Virus record (IMG/VR): IMGVR_UViG_3300032241_000787
Coordinates: 1-23,030 of that record
Length of the DNA: 23,030 nucleotides
Strand: one strand, 5' to 3'
From: a virus
In this document: positions 7,374 through 13,813 of the stretch, piece after piece
Position numbering within the stretch: the stretch's first letter is position 1
Layout: each line of letters starts with the position of its first letter
Notes under the pieces: generated by a model
Database searches by the model: none
Told to the model about the DNA's origin: nothing
Seen by the model: the letters and a program-made list of their open reading frames with translations, nothing else
Made by a program: the position numbers and the translations under genes

Positions 7374-7675
7374 TAACTTAAACCGTTTAGTTTATTGTAA
7401 TTCTGTTTTATGGTTACTGTATCCTGTGGGATTCTTACCTGGGTACCGGGCTCTATAAATAAGCTGTCACCTAGGAATCCATTGGCTACATTGATAATCC
7501 AATAGTCATCTGTGTTTCCATAATAGTCTGAAGAATACTGGTCTACCCTGTCTCCAAATACACTCATGATGTATATATCGTTAGCTGATAGTGGTATCTC
7601 AGGGTATTTAGCAGGCTTGTAGTATCTGCGACCTTGGTCATCTAATAATATTGGGAATCCTTGATATCTTTGCAT
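7373..7675 (-). CDS. LysM-domain baseplate protein (gp53 / P2 gpX-like)
   Basis: This 100-residue protein is a small baseplate component of the LysM type. Residues about 30-83 fit a LysM fold: DIYIMSVFGDRVDQYSSDYY, then DDYWIINVANGF and a closing IEPGTQVRIP, with the PGxxxxIP turn typical of the domain. Related domains occur in T4 gp53 (196 residues) and in P2-type tail protein X, where they join the tube end or the wedges to the hub; the short length here is closer to gpX. The gene order tape measure, tube initiator, LysM, hub is common in contractile tails. Its TAA stop overlaps the next ATG by one base (TAATG), so translation is coupled to the hub. Confidence 0.85.
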   Translation of the reverse strand: MQRYQGFPILLDDQGRRYYKPAKYPEIPLSANDIYIMSVFGDRVDQYSSDYYGNTDDYWIINVANGFLGDSLFIEPGTQVRIPQDTVTIKQNYNKLNGLS

Positions 7676-7677
7676 GT

Positions 7678-7687
7678 ATATAAATAG
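7678..7687 (-). promoter_or_regulatory. Weak late-type box before the LysM gene
   Basis: The coding strand reads CTATTTATAT, sharing TATTTATA with the recurring box. It ends only a few bases before the ATG, so a transcript from it would be leaderless. The 77-base gap around it shows only a weak 5-bp stem (AAGTG/CACTT, about 7731-7752) and no clear terminator. Confidence 0.3.
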
Positions 7688-7752
7688 TTAACAAACAAAA
7701 TTAAGAAATTTAACTCAATAAGCCAAATATGAAGTGGTTAAAAATAAATCAC

Positions 7753-9588
7753 TTACTTTTTTACAGGTATTTTATTAACAACTGTGCTCCATTCATTATC
7801 TCTATTATCCATAGTTTTATCTATTCCAATGAATGGTGTGATACCCCATGTTTCAGTAGTTCCATTGGCATCATTGTCTGTACTGTGAACAGATCGTTTA
7901 GGTAAGAAGTTCCAAATAGGGATAAATTCCATATCTACCTTAAGCATCATAGGAAGCTCGTGCATATCCTTGTCTAAATTCTGTCCAGTCTGGTCTGGTG
8001 AATTAAGGGCTATCTCCCAAGGAGACTCCTCTGGGATGGTTATGGTAAGTGAATTGATAATACCCGGCTGGTATTTTATGTAGTCACCGATTGTCAGTTC
8101 TACTATTGTACCGCGCATCTTATTAGCCTTGTAGTCGGGATACATAATCGATTTTAGGTAAGTGAGCTTTTGATATAAAGGCTTCATTTCCTGCCTTGAA
8201 AAAGCCGCTACGGTAAAGCTTAAATTTATGTTACTAGTTACACCATCATAAGAATAAAAAGTCTCACCTCTCCCTACATATTTGATTGGGTTCCAAGTAG
8301 GCGTTATGGAGTCTGTAATTGAACCATTTAAGAATGCTCTAAATACCATAAATACACCATTACTTGTATTATTATGGTCTAATGCTTTTATCCTGAACTT
8401 AATTAAATCACGAACACCGTCGGCAGTAACAACCTGTGCATTCATGTCTTGGGTGTTTGCACCTATACCTATAGCACCTTCTCCATAATAAAGACTGATG
8501 GCATTTATTCTATCTTGATAGTTTGTACCAAACCCGTCATAGTTATTAGTATTAATAATACCTAACCGACTATATATGTTATACTTTTTGGTATTCTCAG
8601 GAGTATCTAGTGTTATTCTTACACCGGTGTATGCTCCAGGCAAAGCACCTACTTCTGTATTAGGTGCATAATCAGGAAAGGCATTAGGGTTTATGGCTCT
8701 TTTATATGCCCTGAAGTCTTGTGTAGAGAAGTCAAAAGAGTCTCCTACCGATGTCTCTGATGGTATGCTTAGGATAGAAGTCTGAGGATCAATCAGTAAC
8801 ATATCCTGCTCTGATATAGTCACTACATTAGCGTCTACAGTCGCAGGTTCGTAGGCGGCATTAAAAGTACTTACATAGGACTTTATGGATGTTTTACCAA
8901 TCCCATAAAAAGAATTAGCCCCTCCAGAGTAACTGAATAGTTCTTTTTGTGTTACGTACAGGTCATTGACATTCAAGTTAGGGAATACATTGTTACCTCC
9001 CATAGTCATACCTTTCAACAGGTTGACTAATCTATTGTTACCGTTCTTATTATTCTCTGTCGCAATATAAGTGTACTTAGCATGCTCATCTATATGCAAT
9101 CCAAATCCAGCACGTGCATAGTGTTGCCCAATAAAACTTCCTGCAACATTTGCAAGAAGGTTTTGATTTAATGGATTGTACTTTCTAGTAGGATCCGTAG
9201 TAATATAATCAGAAATAAAGCTCTTGACTTGATTGAATAGATTTCCTTTATTACCTTTTTGATTACTTACAGGGGGTGCCACAACTAGCTTCTCAGGAGC
9301 CGCAGTCATTTGCTGCAGGCCCATCTGTTTAGCTGTAAACAATAACCCCTTAGGTGTAACTAGAAACTTTGTAGTTCTTATAACATCCCTAGCAGCCTCG
9401 GCAACAGTGTTGAGTATACCTGGCATTACATCGTTTGCAGTTGTGGTTACAAAAGGTTGCCCACTATCACCACCTCCAACTTGATCTTTACCAAATGGTA
9501 GTTTATTCTGAACGAAATTACCCTTACCTGAATAATAGGTAAAGGTACTTACGTTGTTGACTAATTGGGCTAAAGTAGGATTAGGCAA
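7753..9588 (-). CDS. Baseplate tail tube initiator/cap-like protein (gp48/gp54-like)
   Basis: This 611-residue protein probably caps the baseplate and starts tube polymerisation. The C-terminal third carries a tube-like pattern found in T4-like phage baseplate proteins: LIKFRIKALD, then FRAFLNGSITDSITPTWNPI, KYVGRGETFYSYDG, a FTVAAFSRQEMKPLYQKLTY helix, RGTIVELTIGDYI and SLTITIPEESPWEI. The N-terminal part (1-150) is extended and includes a GGGDSGQPF turn. Position fits too: after the tape measure and before the LysM protein and hub. The only usable start is TTG, four bases past the upstream stop; the next in-frame ATG would remove about 54 residues. I see no Shine-Dalgarno sequence, so coupling to the 72-aa gene is likely. 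The exact T4 equivalent (gp48 or gp54) cannot be settled by eye. Confidence 0.8.
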   Translation of the reverse strand: MPNPTLAQLVNNVSTFTYYSGKGNFVQNKLPFGKDQVGGGDSGQPFVTTTANDVMPGILNTVAEAARDVIRTTKFLVTPKGLLFTAKQMGLQQMTAAPEKLVVAPPVSNQKGNKGNLFNQVKSFISDYITTDPTRKYNPLNQNLLANVAGSFIGQHYARAGFGLHIDEHAKYTYIATENNKNGNNRLVNLLKGMTMGGNNVFPNLNVNDLYVTQKELFSYSGGANSFYGIGKTSIKSYVSTFNAAYEPATVDANVVTISEQDMLLIDPQTSILSIPSETSVGDSFDFSTQDFRAYKRAINPNAFPDYAPNTEVGALPGAYTGVRITLDTPENTKKYNIYSRLGIINTNNYDGFGTNYQDRINAISLYYGEGAIGIGANTQDMNAQVVTADGVRDLIKFRIKALDHNNTSNGVFMVFRAFLNGSITDSITPTWNPIKYVGRGETFYSYDGVTSNINLSFTVAAFSRQEMKPLYQKLTYLKSIMYPDYKANKMRGTIVELTIGDYIKYQPGIINSLTITIPEESPWEIALNSPDQTGQNLDKDMHELPMMLKVDMEFIPIWNFLPKRSVHSTDNDANGTTETWGITPFIGIDKTMDNRDNEWSTVVNKIPVKK

Positions 9589-9591
9589 AGC

Positions 9592-9810
9592 TTAATTAGG
9601 TTTGTTGTCTAAATACTTTGTTGGATTACGTGGTGCAGCAAGTTTAGTAGGCTTGAGCTTTCTTAGCCAAGCTGCCGCATAAGTTCCGAAGCCTGGGGTA
9701 CCCCATATACTAGATTGATTGTTAAGGGTATCTGGTACAATAGCTTGACTAGGAGGTTGGTTTCCTTGATAATTTAAGCTTGACTGCTTTATGGTATCTT
9801 TTATACTCAT
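9592..9810 (-). CDS. Small hypothetical tail-module protein (72 aa)
   Basis: This 72-residue protein is basic and rich in Pro, Asn and Gln, with a small central aromatic segment (SIWGTPGFGTYAAAWLRKLK). It is not recognised. It starts at an ATG with its own late-type box. Its TAA stop is followed by a single GCT codon and then the TTG start of the 611-aa gene in the same reading frame. It could therefore be a separate small protein translationally coupled to that gene, or an N-terminal extension of it if the stop is read through. Confidence 0.65.
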   Translation of the reverse strand: MSIKDTIKQSSLNYQGNQPPSQAIVPDTLNNQSSIWGTPGFGTYAAAWLRKLKPTKLAAPRNPTKYLDNKPN

Positions 9811-9825
9811 TTTAATAATGTTTTC

Positions 9826-9837
9826 TTATAAATATCA
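9826..9837 (-). promoter_or_regulatory. Candidate late promoter box before the 72-aa gene
   Basis: The coding strand reads TGATATTTATAA, identical to the boxes before the tape measure and 584-aa genes. The core ends 17 bases before the ATG and lies in the 51-base gap after the tape measure stop. Confidence 0.5.
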
Positions 9838-9861
9838 GATTGTAAGAAATGTACGTTAGGG

Positions 9862-12183
9862 TTAAGCATAAGCACTGCGAGACATACCTAAGCTAGTACC
9901 TACTCTCATTGAATCCATGTATACGCCTGAAGGTTTAGAAACAGATTCTAATATGGCTGCCAATAAAGACTCTGCTCTGGAATTACCTGAATTGTTATTA
10001 CCTCCTCCGTTTAGTAATCCACCAGGATTAGTCGTAGCAATTATACTATCGTTTCTGTTAGGTTTAACTAGATCTCCTGCCGGAGTCTGAATTACCATCT
10101 CTCCGGTAGGGGCTATTAACCCGTCATTCATTGTTTTTACAGATGGGGTGGGTACAGGCTTAGGGTCAGTGTTTAATGCAACTAATGCTGAAACAACTGC
10201 AACACCCGCTGCTGCAGCCCCTACCCAGTTGCCTATAGCCGCAGCTGTTGCTTCTGATGCAAATGCTGTAGCTACAGCTCTAGCTGCCATAAAGCCCATA
10301 TATCCGGCACCTAGTGCTACTGCGGTAGTTATCCCCCCTGTAGTATTAAGTATTGAAATTAGGCCTGACAATAATTGACCCATAGGTCCATTAACTAAAC
10401 TCATGAACCCGTCTTTTACTCTATCCATAGAAGCTTCGTACTCCATCTGTTTATCTACTAAACTTTGCTTTGCTAGAAGCTCTGCACCATTAGTGACAGC
10501 GTTCAATTCAGCTCGGTACTTAGCTTCATCTGCAGAACCTTTTATGTTCTTTAAGATTTCTTCTTGAGCTTTTCTAGTTTCTACAGTAGAAGTCCTTAAT
10601 ACCTCTTGTTGCCTTAAAGCATCTGACAGCTGATCTACTGTCATTCCTATAGCCTTAGCTTCCGCTTCTTTAGTTACTGTGTTTTGCTCAGCGAATTCAG
10701 CTAAGGAACCTACGTTCTTTAATTCTTCTTCTAATGCACCGGCAGTATCACCTGATAGAGCTAAGGCTCTGGCTTTCTCTAAGTTCCAAGCTTTACCTGT
10801 TAAGAGTTCGGCTTCTAATTCATTCTCAATAGATGATTCAAAATCAAGAAGAGACCTTGAAGCTGCTGCAGCATCTTGTAAAGATACTCCCAATGCTTTG
10901 GCTTGGGAAACTGCTTGAGCTATAGCTTTAGGGTCGTTCTTGTAATTAGCTGATATAACTCCCCCTACTTTAGCTACATCCTTTAATACATCTCGGATGT
11001 TTAAGTTAAGCCCCTTGGCTTTATTGAATCCAGCTACTTGGTCAGCTATATTATCTGTGACTTTGTCGGTAGACTTACTGTTTATTAGACCTAACTGACC
11101 TATCTTAGCTGCTTCTTCTGCACTTAATCCTAATTGTTTGGTTAGGTATATTTGAGATTGAAGGCTTTGTTGTGTGTATAAAGCAGATTGACCTGTAGCA
11201 GCTTGTAATTGTTGTTGAGCTTCTGCTTGCGCTTTTACAGTAAGTAGTGCCTTATCTGTTCTGTCATTTATTACAGCTGCATATAGAGAGGTGGCTTGAT
11301 AAGATTTAGTTATTTCCTCTGCGAACCCTTTAGTTACCCCAGAACTATTAGCTATTTTAGTAGTATTCTTATCTATCTCAAAAGTAGCTTCTAATATTTG
11401 CTTAAATGCTGATGCTAATGTTAAATTAGTAATTGCGCTAAATGGGTTTACTTTACCCATCTTCTCCCAAAGAATTTGCATCTTACCAAGTCCTTTAACT
11501 TGGTCTATCACCTCTTTGGTTAATTCCTCAGCATCTTTTACAGCCTTCTCTTCTGCTTCTATTAATTCAAGCTTGATTAAGGCTTGTTCAGTAAGAAGTT
11601 TTTTTTGTTTACTCTGCTCAGAATTTAACTCAGCTGCCAATAAAAGTGCCTCCCTCCCAAGCTCCACAACTTTATTATTAGCTTGAATTTGACTCTCAGG
11701 TAATGCAGCAGTGTCTCTTAGCTTCTCTTGTAAAGCTATATCTTCCCTTAGCTTAGCTAGTTTTTCTTCCTGTTTCTTAACACTAGTTAATTGGGTTTGC
11801 AGTTCATCCTTTGTTGTAACACCAGCTTCCTTATACAGCTTGTTTATAAAAGCTTGCTTTTGGGCTTCTATTATTCTACCTTGAATCTGTATCCTTTGCA
11901 AGTTCTCTACTAACTTACCATAATTCTTATATGTTGAAGTAAGACCTGAAGTTAGTTCTAGAGTTCTTTCTACAGAATTATTGATATCTGTAGCTTTGGA
12001 TGCTATATTGGCATACTCTTTACCAAGCCTACCACCAGTCTGTATTAGTTTGTTGTGAGACTCATCTAAATCTTGTGATAACCCCAATGAAATTTGTTGG
12101 GATTTAATTAATATGTCATTAATCCCTTTTATATCATTCAAGACGTCTGTCTTAGGTCCTTGTGGTGTTTGTGATGTTGCCAT
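9862..12183 (-). CDS. Tail tape measure protein
   Basis: This 773-residue protein sets tail length and is packed in the tube lumen until injection. Residues about 55-235 are a long Gln/Lys/Glu/Ala-rich coiled coil. Residues 245-600 remain mostly helical and Ala-rich. A hydrophobic Ala/Gly block covers about 597-670 (for example GAGYMGFMAARAVATAFA and GVAVVSALVAL), typical of tape measures that interact with the host membrane. The C-terminus has NDGLIAPTGEMVIQTPAGDL (686-705) followed by a Gly/Asn-rich linker. Its place directly after the chaperone pair and before the tube-initiator-like gene fits the usual order. At about 1.5 angstrom per residue, a helical ruler of this length would give a tail of about 115 nm; that is a rough inference. 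ATG start, no Shine-Dalgarno sequence. Confidence 0.9.
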   Translation of the reverse strand: MATSQTPQGPKTDVLNDIKGINDILIKSQQISLGLSQDLDESHNKLIQTGGRLGKEYANIASKATDINNSVERTLELTSGLTSTYKNYGKLVENLQRIQIQGRIIEAQKQAFINKLYKEAGVTTKDELQTQLTSVKKQEEKLAKLREDIALQEKLRDTAALPESQIQANNKVVELGREALLLAAELNSEQSKQKKLLTEQALIKLELIEAEEKAVKDAEELTKEVIDQVKGLGKMQILWEKMGKVNPFSAITNLTLASAFKQILEATFEIDKNTTKIANSSGVTKGFAEEITKSYQATSLYAAVINDRTDKALLTVKAQAEAQQQLQAATGQSALYTQQSLQSQIYLTKQLGLSAEEAAKIGQLGLINSKSTDKVTDNIADQVAGFNKAKGLNLNIRDVLKDVAKVGGVISANYKNDPKAIAQAVSQAKALGVSLQDAAAASRSLLDFESSIENELEAELLTGKAWNLEKARALALSGDTAGALEEELKNVGSLAEFAEQNTVTKEAEAKAIGMTVDQLSDALRQQEVLRTSTVETRKAQEEILKNIKGSADEAKYRAELNAVTNGAELLAKQSLVDKQMEYEASMDRVKDGFMSLVNGPMGQLLSGLISILNTTGGITTAVALGAGYMGFMAARAVATAFASEATAAAIGNWVGAAAAGVAVVSALVALNTDPKPVPTPSVKTMNDGLIAPTGEMVIQTPAGDLVKPNRNDSIIATTNPGGLLNGGGNNNSGNSRAESLLAAILESVSKPSGVYMDSMRVGTSLGMSRSAYA

Positions 12184-12189
12184 AATCGG

Positions 12190-12201
12190 TTATAAATATC
12201 A
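12190..12201 (-). promoter_or_regulatory. Candidate late promoter box before the tape measure gene
   Basis: The coding strand reads TGATATTTATAA and continues CCGATTATG into the start codon. It sits between a strong terminator and the ATG, so some promoter is needed here. The core ends only 8 bases before the ATG, predicting a leaderless or nearly leaderless mRNA. Confidence 0.6.
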
Positions 12202-12210
12202 GCCGAAATG

Positions 12211-12250
12211 AAAAACCCCCCTTTACTTTTTTAAGGTGCCGGGGGGTTTT
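12211..12250 (-). terminator. Strong intrinsic terminator before the tape measure gene
   Basis: In the transcript, AAAACCCCCC pairs with GGGGGGUUUU across a 19-base loop, and the 3' arm ends in five U. It closes the gp26-like/109-aa unit and isolates the tape measure gene, which has its own box. Confidence 0.9.
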
Positions 12251-12259
12251 GTTTTGGTT

Positions 12260-12589
12260 TTATACAGGTTTGGGTGGTTTTCCAGGATTTTTGGGCGGGG
12301 CGTTATAATCTGGGTTAAGTTTATCTGCACCTTTACCTGTTATCATATCGTTCATTGAGAACTGAGTTCCAGGTTTGGTAGATTTAGAGTTCTCGGCTCT
12401 TTGTTCGTTCTCCGCTTTAATCTCTGAGCTTAGTTTCTTTACCATCCACTGCCTAGTCTTAATAGGCATTGAGTAACAATCTCTGTAGTTAAAGCCTCCT
12501 CCTCCATGTCGCATAAGGTAGAATATCTCATTTTTGAATACATCCTTCCTTTTTACTATGTAAAAGAGTAGTTCGTCAGGTATTGACAT
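12260..12589 (-). CDS. Probable tail-assembly chaperone partner (109 aa)
   Basis: This 109-residue protein has a helical N-terminal half (DELLFYIVKRKDVFKNEIFY, then MPIKTRQWMVKKLSSEIKAE) and a disordered, Pro/Lys-rich tail ending NPGKPPKPV. The pattern of a short helical protein just upstream of a tape measure gene resembles the second member of tail-assembly chaperone pairs, and the T4 equivalent by position would be gp51. The assignment rests mainly on position and general appearance. AGGAG lies 8 bases before the ATG, one of the few Shine-Dalgarno-like sites here, so it may be translated independently. Its frame is also open upstream to 12641, overlapping the end of the gp26-like gene and its T7 run, so a fused product is possible. 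A strong terminator follows. Confidence 0.8.
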   Translation of the reverse strand: MSIPDELLFYIVKRKDVFKNEIFYLMRHGGGGFNYRDCYSMPIKTRQWMVKKLSSEIKAENEQRAENSKSTKPGTQFSMNDMITGKGADKLNPDYNAPPKNPGKPPKPV

Positions 12590-12614
12590 CTTGGCTACTC
12601 CTAGCAGTTCTATC

Positions 12615-13358
12615 TTATGGCCAAAAAAATGTAGTGGTTATTGGAATGGTGAGACCCTCCACTTTCTCTTGTTTACCGTCCTTAATATAAGTTCCGGTAC
12701 CTTTCCAAGTGTATCCAGGTGTTATAGATTCGATATAAGCTTTGAGTTTCTTTGAATCAATCATTAGAATCCTATCACAGAACTCTCTGATAGACCCTAG
12801 GTCTTTTCTACCGTTTACCTCTGTGATAGTGTGCTTGTAGATAAGTCTTGTGTCGATAGTAGCTTCAGGGCTGATTTTCTTAAGTCCTTCTACTTCTTTC
12901 TTCATTGCAATCATATCATGGCCGGTAGGTACCTTAAACTTGACTACAGTGTCTTTAATCTTGTATTCAAACTCATTACCGCCTGTGAATAGTTCCCACT
13001 TAACTTCTTTCTCTTCTAGTTCTGATAGATTGAAAGTGATAGGGTTAGATAAGCCTTCACTGATGGTGTAATCAGAGCCTATTCCTAGGATTCTTCCTGC
13101 AACCATTAGGGCATCTTTATCACATAGGACTAAATCATTGATGTCTATGTCTGTAACAAGGATACTTTCGATGAATCTGTCGATAGCAGTATCGTTCTTG
13201 ATGTAGTTAGGGTTTGTTAGAATATCCTCTTCCTTTGCGGTAGGATACAGTACTTCTACATACCCTTGTGAAAGAGGGCTTTCGGCTGGGTATAATTTAC
13301 CCTTTGAAGGTAAATCTATCTTCTCCGTTGGGAGGTTGAAGGGATTTTTGTTTTTCAT
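12615..13358 (-). CDS. T4 gp26-like baseplate hub / tail-assembly protein
   Basis: This 247-residue protein matches the T4 gp26 'base plate' family. The best markers are IDLPSKGKLYP (14-24), GYVEVLYPTAKEEDILTNP (32-50) and the following IDRFIESIL helix, with a C-terminal FCDRILMID region. In T4, gene 26 is followed by gene 51 and lies upstream of the tape measure gene 29. Here it is followed 25 bases later by a 109-aa gene and then the tape measure, the position held by paired tail-assembly chaperones in many long-tailed phages. Its last codons read ACA TTT TTT TGG CCA TAA. The T7 run is a possible +1 slip site into the 109-aa frame. It belongs to the unit started by the host-type promoter at 13713-13744. 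ATG start, no Shine-Dalgarno sequence. Confidence 0.85.
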   Translation of the reverse strand: MKNKNPFNLPTEKIDLPSKGKLYPAESPLSQGYVEVLYPTAKEEDILTNPNYIKNDTAIDRFIESILVTDIDINDLVLCDKDALMVAGRILGIGSDYTISEGLSNPITFNLSELEEKEVKWELFTGGNEFEYKIKDTVVKFKVPTGHDMIAMKKEVEGLKKISPEATIDTRLIYKHTITEVNGRKDLGSIREFCDRILMIDSKKLKAYIESITPGYTWKGTGTYIKDGKQEKVEGLTIPITTTFFWP

Positions 13359-13369
13359 ATTTTATGCTT

Positions 13370-13397
13370 AATTAGTTTGTAAAAGTTTATACTAATT
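13370..13397 (-). repeat. Short inverted repeat at the end of the 102-aa gene
   Basis: AATTAGT (13370-13376) and ACTAATT (13391-13397) form a 7-bp AT-rich stem with a 14-base loop spanning the 102-aa stop codon. No U run follows, so it is at best a weak terminator or mRNA-processing element. Confidence 0.35.
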
Positions 13398-13695
13398 GAG
13401 AATTAGGTTTATGAGCTGTGTATAAAGATAAATTATCAATAATTTCAATGTCTGTGTATCTAATTATTAAATCCTTAACCTTATCTTTAAGTAAATCATT
13501 TTCACCTAAAACAGTTAAATGCTCATCAAATAAATCATAATCTATTTGTAATGCTACATTATTGGTGTCTGGGATATGATGTAAAAGATAGTTTTTATCC
13601 AATAAACAATAGACTGTCGTTAAATGTTTTGCAGCAGAAATATTTTGCTTTTGCAATGTAGATTCTATCCATTCTAGAAATTGTTCTTGAATCAT
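13387..13695 (-). CDS. Hypothetical 102-aa protein
   Basis: This small acidic protein is not recognised. It looks mainly helical, with no membrane segment; single cysteine at about residue 30 and no metal-binding pattern. It is the first gene of a unit that begins at a host-type promoter and continues into the gp26-like gene 28 bases downstream. That promoter suggests it is made earlier than the surrounding structural genes. It could be an assembly helper for the tail or an unrelated early protein. ATG start, no Shine-Dalgarno sequence. Confidence 0.75.
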   Translation of the reverse strand: MIQEQFLEWIESTLQKQNISAAKHLTTVYCLLDKNYLLHHIPDTNNVALQIDYDLFDEHLTVLGENDLLKDKVKDLIIRYTDIEIIDNLSLYTAHKPNSQLV

Positions 13696-13712
13696 ATCTT
13701 AATAATAAGATG

Positions 13713-13744
13713 CAAATATATTAACAATTATTGATATGACCAAA
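13713..13744 (-). promoter_or_regulatory. Bacteroidota-type promoter before the 102-aa gene
   Basis: The coding strand has TTTG (13741-13744), a 20-base spacer, then TATATTTG (13713-13720), matching the Bacteroidota housekeeping promoter consensus TTTG-N19-21-TAnnTTTG. It lies between a strong terminator and a start codon 17 bases further on, giving a leader of about ten bases. Confidence 0.75.
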
Positions 13745-13752
13745 AAGTATTT

Positions 13753-13795
13753 AAAAAAAGTAGTCCCCCTTGCAATCCTGTTGAACAAGGGGACT
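13753..13795 (-). terminator. Strong intrinsic terminator after the 584-aa gene
   Basis: In the transcript, AGUCCCCUUG pairs with CAAGGGG(G)ACU (one bulged base) around a 13-base loop. After one or two bases comes a run of seven U (13753-13759). This is a textbook Rho-independent terminator that closes the unit before the 102-aa gene. Confidence 0.88.
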
Positions 13796-13813
13796 CAGAT
13801 AGGCCTACGAATT

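Noticed and set aside
7430-7460. TATAAATA on the plus strand as T4-type late promoters pointing rightward
   Set aside because: Copies of TATAAATA also occur inside the LysM and 178-aa genes, and no plus-strand genes exist to be served. The intergenic copies fit better as leftward boxes read as ATATTTATAA.
7731-7752. A terminator after the 611-aa gene (AAGTG/CACTT stem)
   Set aside because: The stem is only 5 bp, AT-rich loop, with no U run after it. Too weak to call.
12208-12260. The G6/C6 repeat as a recombination or attachment site
   Set aside because: The inverted repeat with a U tail between a stop codon and a new promoter box is explained by an intrinsic terminator.
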